From an uncultured Eubacteriales bacterium (GTDB taxonomy: Bacteria; Bacillota; Clostridia; Oscillospirales; Oscillospiraceae): a DNA stretch of 6,080 bases. The stretch is taken from NCBI GenBank assembly GCA_900549495.1, contig UROL01000118.1, positions 1 through 6,080 of the forward strand. Direction: 5' to 3'. This document shows, piece by piece, positions 4,787 through 6,080 of this stretch (its first letter is position 1; each line of letters begins with the position of its first letter). The notes under the pieces were generated by a model. It had not been told where the DNA came from. It saw nothing but the letters and a program-made list of their open reading frames with translations, and made no database searches. Position numbers and translations under genes: made by a program.

Positions 4787-5275
4787 ATGTTACAAGCCAT
4801 CGAGGAAATAGAGTCCGAGCAGGGCGAGAAGTTTTCTCTGGAACGAATTAATCTGGCTGAGTTGAAACGCCGCATGGGGATCTCCAGGGCGAAGCTCAGA
4901 CGGCTGAAACAGAACGGTTTTGCAGAAGTACCTCAATACTTCGCAAGGCCGAAAGTTCCGGCAGACCATCCTGACAGGCTGCACCGCCATTCTGGACGAT
5001 ATGCTTCGCAGAGGAATTACCAATTCTGCGGTGTGTCTGGAGCGACTGCAAGCCGTAGGCTTTCCTGGTGGCTGCACTATGGTAAAAGACTACATTGCAT
5101 CCTGCAAGTATTTGATGCCTGCAAAACGACAGCTGGCAGCCCCACAGGGAAAACGTGGTTGACATTTCACCACAGAGCCAGGAGAATCTTGCCAGATGGA
5201 CTGGGGGTTTACCAAAGTTCTGGATTACGTCGGCTCAGAATACAATGTTGCCTACTTTGCCATGGTGTACTCTGT
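4787..5275 (+). pseudogene. istA: IS21-family transposase (IstA) N-terminal remnant
   Basis: Starting at the ATG at 4787, the frame reads MLQAIEEIESEQGEKF and continues to ISRAKLRRLKQNGFAEVP, the N-terminal helix-turn-helix region of a common Firmicute IstA. Near 4930-4950 the homology moves to another frame (GRKFRQTILTGCTAILDDML, then RGITNSAVCLERLQAVGF and PAKRQLAAPQGKRG). An in-frame TGA (5160-5162) interrupts it, and the same frame then resumes with TTEPGESCQMDWGFTKVLDY and YNVAYFAMV, where MDWG carries the first Asp of the DDE catalytic triad. Homology stops at about 5265-5275, against the fmdE stop codon. The rest of the catalytic domain and the partner ATPase istB are missing. With a frameshift, a nonsense codon and a truncation, it is non-functional. 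Confidence 0.85.
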
Positions 5276-5276
5276 T

Positions 5277-5837
5277 TTACACGTCGAAGCGGTTATAGCT
5301 TTCGTAGCAGTCCAGGCAGAGCTTTTTGCCCCCTGCCAGGCGAATCCAGTTGGCGCCGGTGACTTCGCCGCAGCATTCGCAGGTGTAGGAATCGAACAGC
5401 CGTGCCTTTTCCGGCAGACGGAGCTTGGCATCCATGGCCTCGAACATCTCCGACGGCTGGCAGCTCTGGTAATAGGCGAAGGATTCCTCCCGGGTCATGC
5501 TCTGGGGCCTGGGCTTCAGCACCAGCCGCAGGGATTCTCCGCTTTTCCGGTTGAAGAAGGTGAATGCCTGCTTGCCCCGCATATGGAACAGCAGATTGCC
5601 CTTGCCCACGCTGCATCCTAGCACTACCTGAATGGCATCCACGCCGCAGGCATCATTTTCGCTGATGCACACAATTTCCTCGTCCGGGGACAGGCATCCG
5701 GCGTTGCCGCCGCCCCCCAGCTGCAAGCCCAGCCGCTCAATGGCATACAGCGCCGCCTTGTAGCCGATGGTCAAACCGCCGCATTCATGCCCGTGAAATT
5801 CCACACATTTTCTCCACAATTCCTTATTTTCATCCAT
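5277..5837 (-). CDS. FmdE-family metal-binding protein
   Basis: A 186-residue protein with the FmdE (formylmethanofuran dehydrogenase subunit E-like) domain: FHGHECGGLTIGYKAA (14-29), ENDACGVDAIQVVLGCSVGKGNL (60-82) and RGKQAFTFFNR (87-97). A C-terminal zinc ribbon follows, with CECC (C153, C156) and CLDC (C174, C177). The ATG (5837-5835) follows AAAGGAG (5854-5848) at about 10 bases. In non-methanogens these proteins are not part of formylmethanofuran dehydrogenase; they are soluble and often sit in operons with metal or molybdate-type ABC transporters, where a metal-handling or sensor role is proposed but unproven. Here the gene directly follows an ABC ATPase in the same direction. It is GC-rich like parB. 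No terminator is visible downstream before the istA remnant begins, 1-2 bases past the stop. Confidence 0.9.
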   Translation of the reverse strand: MDENKELWRKCVEFHGHECGGLTIGYKAALYAIERLGLQLGGGGNAGCLSPDEEIVCISENDACGVDAIQVVLGCSVGKGNLLFHMRGKQAFTFFNRKSGESLRLVLKPRPQSMTREESFAYYQSCQPSEMFEAMDAKLRLPEKARLFDSYTCECCGEVTGANWIRLAGGKKLCLDCYESYNRFDV

Positions 5838-5870
5838 ATCAGAAAAACTCCTTTCTTTTTTCGGCGGGGG

Positions 5871-6054
5871 TTATTCCTCCACCAGCACCATTTTTCTTCC
5901 TTCCACATCCAGCACCCGGCCCTTTACCTGGTATACCTGCTCCAGCGCCTCCGGGGTCAGCACCTGCCAGTCGCCGGCATCATACACCTGCCCCTGCCGC
6001 AGCAGCAGAAATTTGTCGCAGAACCGCAACGCCAGATTCAGGTCATGTATCACC
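5871..6054 (-). CDS. ABC transporter ATP-binding protein, C-terminal fragment (iron/cobalamin type)
   Basis: Only the last 60 codons are present; the rest is beyond the contig end. The fragment begins VIHDLNLALRFCDKFLLLRQ, where H and D of IHDLNLA form the H-loop after the Walker B region. It continues with GQVYDAGDWQVLTPEALEQVY and ends VEGRKMVLVEE before TAA (5873-5871). IHDLNLALRFCD is typical of FecE/FepC/BtuD-like ATPases for siderophores, haem or cobalamin. The stop is 33 bases upstream of the fmdE start, consistent with one operon. The MCIRDR that can be read in frame before it is translated adapter. Confidence 0.88.
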
Positions 6055-6080
6055 CTGTCTCTTATACACATCTGACGCTG
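6055..6080. other. Nextera adapter, read-1 side, reverse complement (artefact)
   Basis: CTGTCTCTTATACACATCT followed by GACGCTG is the reverse complement of the Nextera read-1 adapter. It marks the technical end of the contig. Confidence 0.97.

Noticed and set aside
5196..5621. 141-codon plus-strand frame
   Set aside because: Its first part is the istA remnant and the rest is antisense to fmdE, so it is a chance read-through across the junction.

Overview
This is a complete short contig rather than a natural genomic end. It begins with the Illumina Nextera P7-side adapter (positions 1-44, including what reads as an 8-base index) and ends with the reverse complement of the other Nextera adapter (6055-6080). 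Genomic DNA is therefore 45-6054, and genes touching the ends are cut by the library or assembly, not by biology. Gene content (integrative-element ParB, DUF3847 and large serine recombinase remnants, IS21-type transposase, FmdE-family protein, GC-rich flanks, strong AAGGAGG ribosome binding sites) points to a gut Firmicute of the Clostridia, probably Oscillospiraceae or Lachnospiraceae. No taxonomic marker is present.

Left part, 45-1440 (GC-rich, minus strand): a ParB-family partition protein with a long low-complexity N-terminal region, as carried by integrative and conjugative elements. Its C-terminus runs off the contig. A short leader between its probable promoter and its start holds a classic intrinsic terminator, which suggests attenuation.

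Centre, 1510-3285 (plus strand, increasingly AT-rich): a compact retron that looks complete. An extended -10 promoter is followed by a structured non-coding RNA (about 1533-1796) with flanking a1/a2 complementarity, an AGC candidate branch site directly after a1, small msr stem-loops and a roughly 115-nt imperfect msd hairpin. A 70-residue single-pass membrane protein (candidate effector) comes next, then a 324-residue retron reverse transcriptase with NAxxH, YVDD and VTG motifs, and a strong terminator. The ribosome binding site of the membrane protein is buried in a second long stem-loop. By analogy with other retrons, the likely role is anti-phage defence in which RT and msDNA restrain a membrane-damaging effector; that role is inference.

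Right part, 3290-5275: decayed mobile-element material around one intact gene. On the minus strand lie a DUF3847 gene and a frameshifted C-terminal remnant of a TnpX-like serine recombinase. On the plus strand are a 34-codon ORF of doubtful status, an intact NUDIX hydrolase, terminator-like and inverted-repeat structure, and an IS21-type istA pseudogene (frameshift, nonsense codon, 3' truncation).

Far right, 5277-6054 (GC-rich, minus strand): an FmdE-family protein preceded by the C-terminus of a metal/siderophore-type ABC transporter ATPase, a typical host metal-uptake gene pair. The istA remnant abuts the fmdE stop codon, so the accessory region probably ends there.
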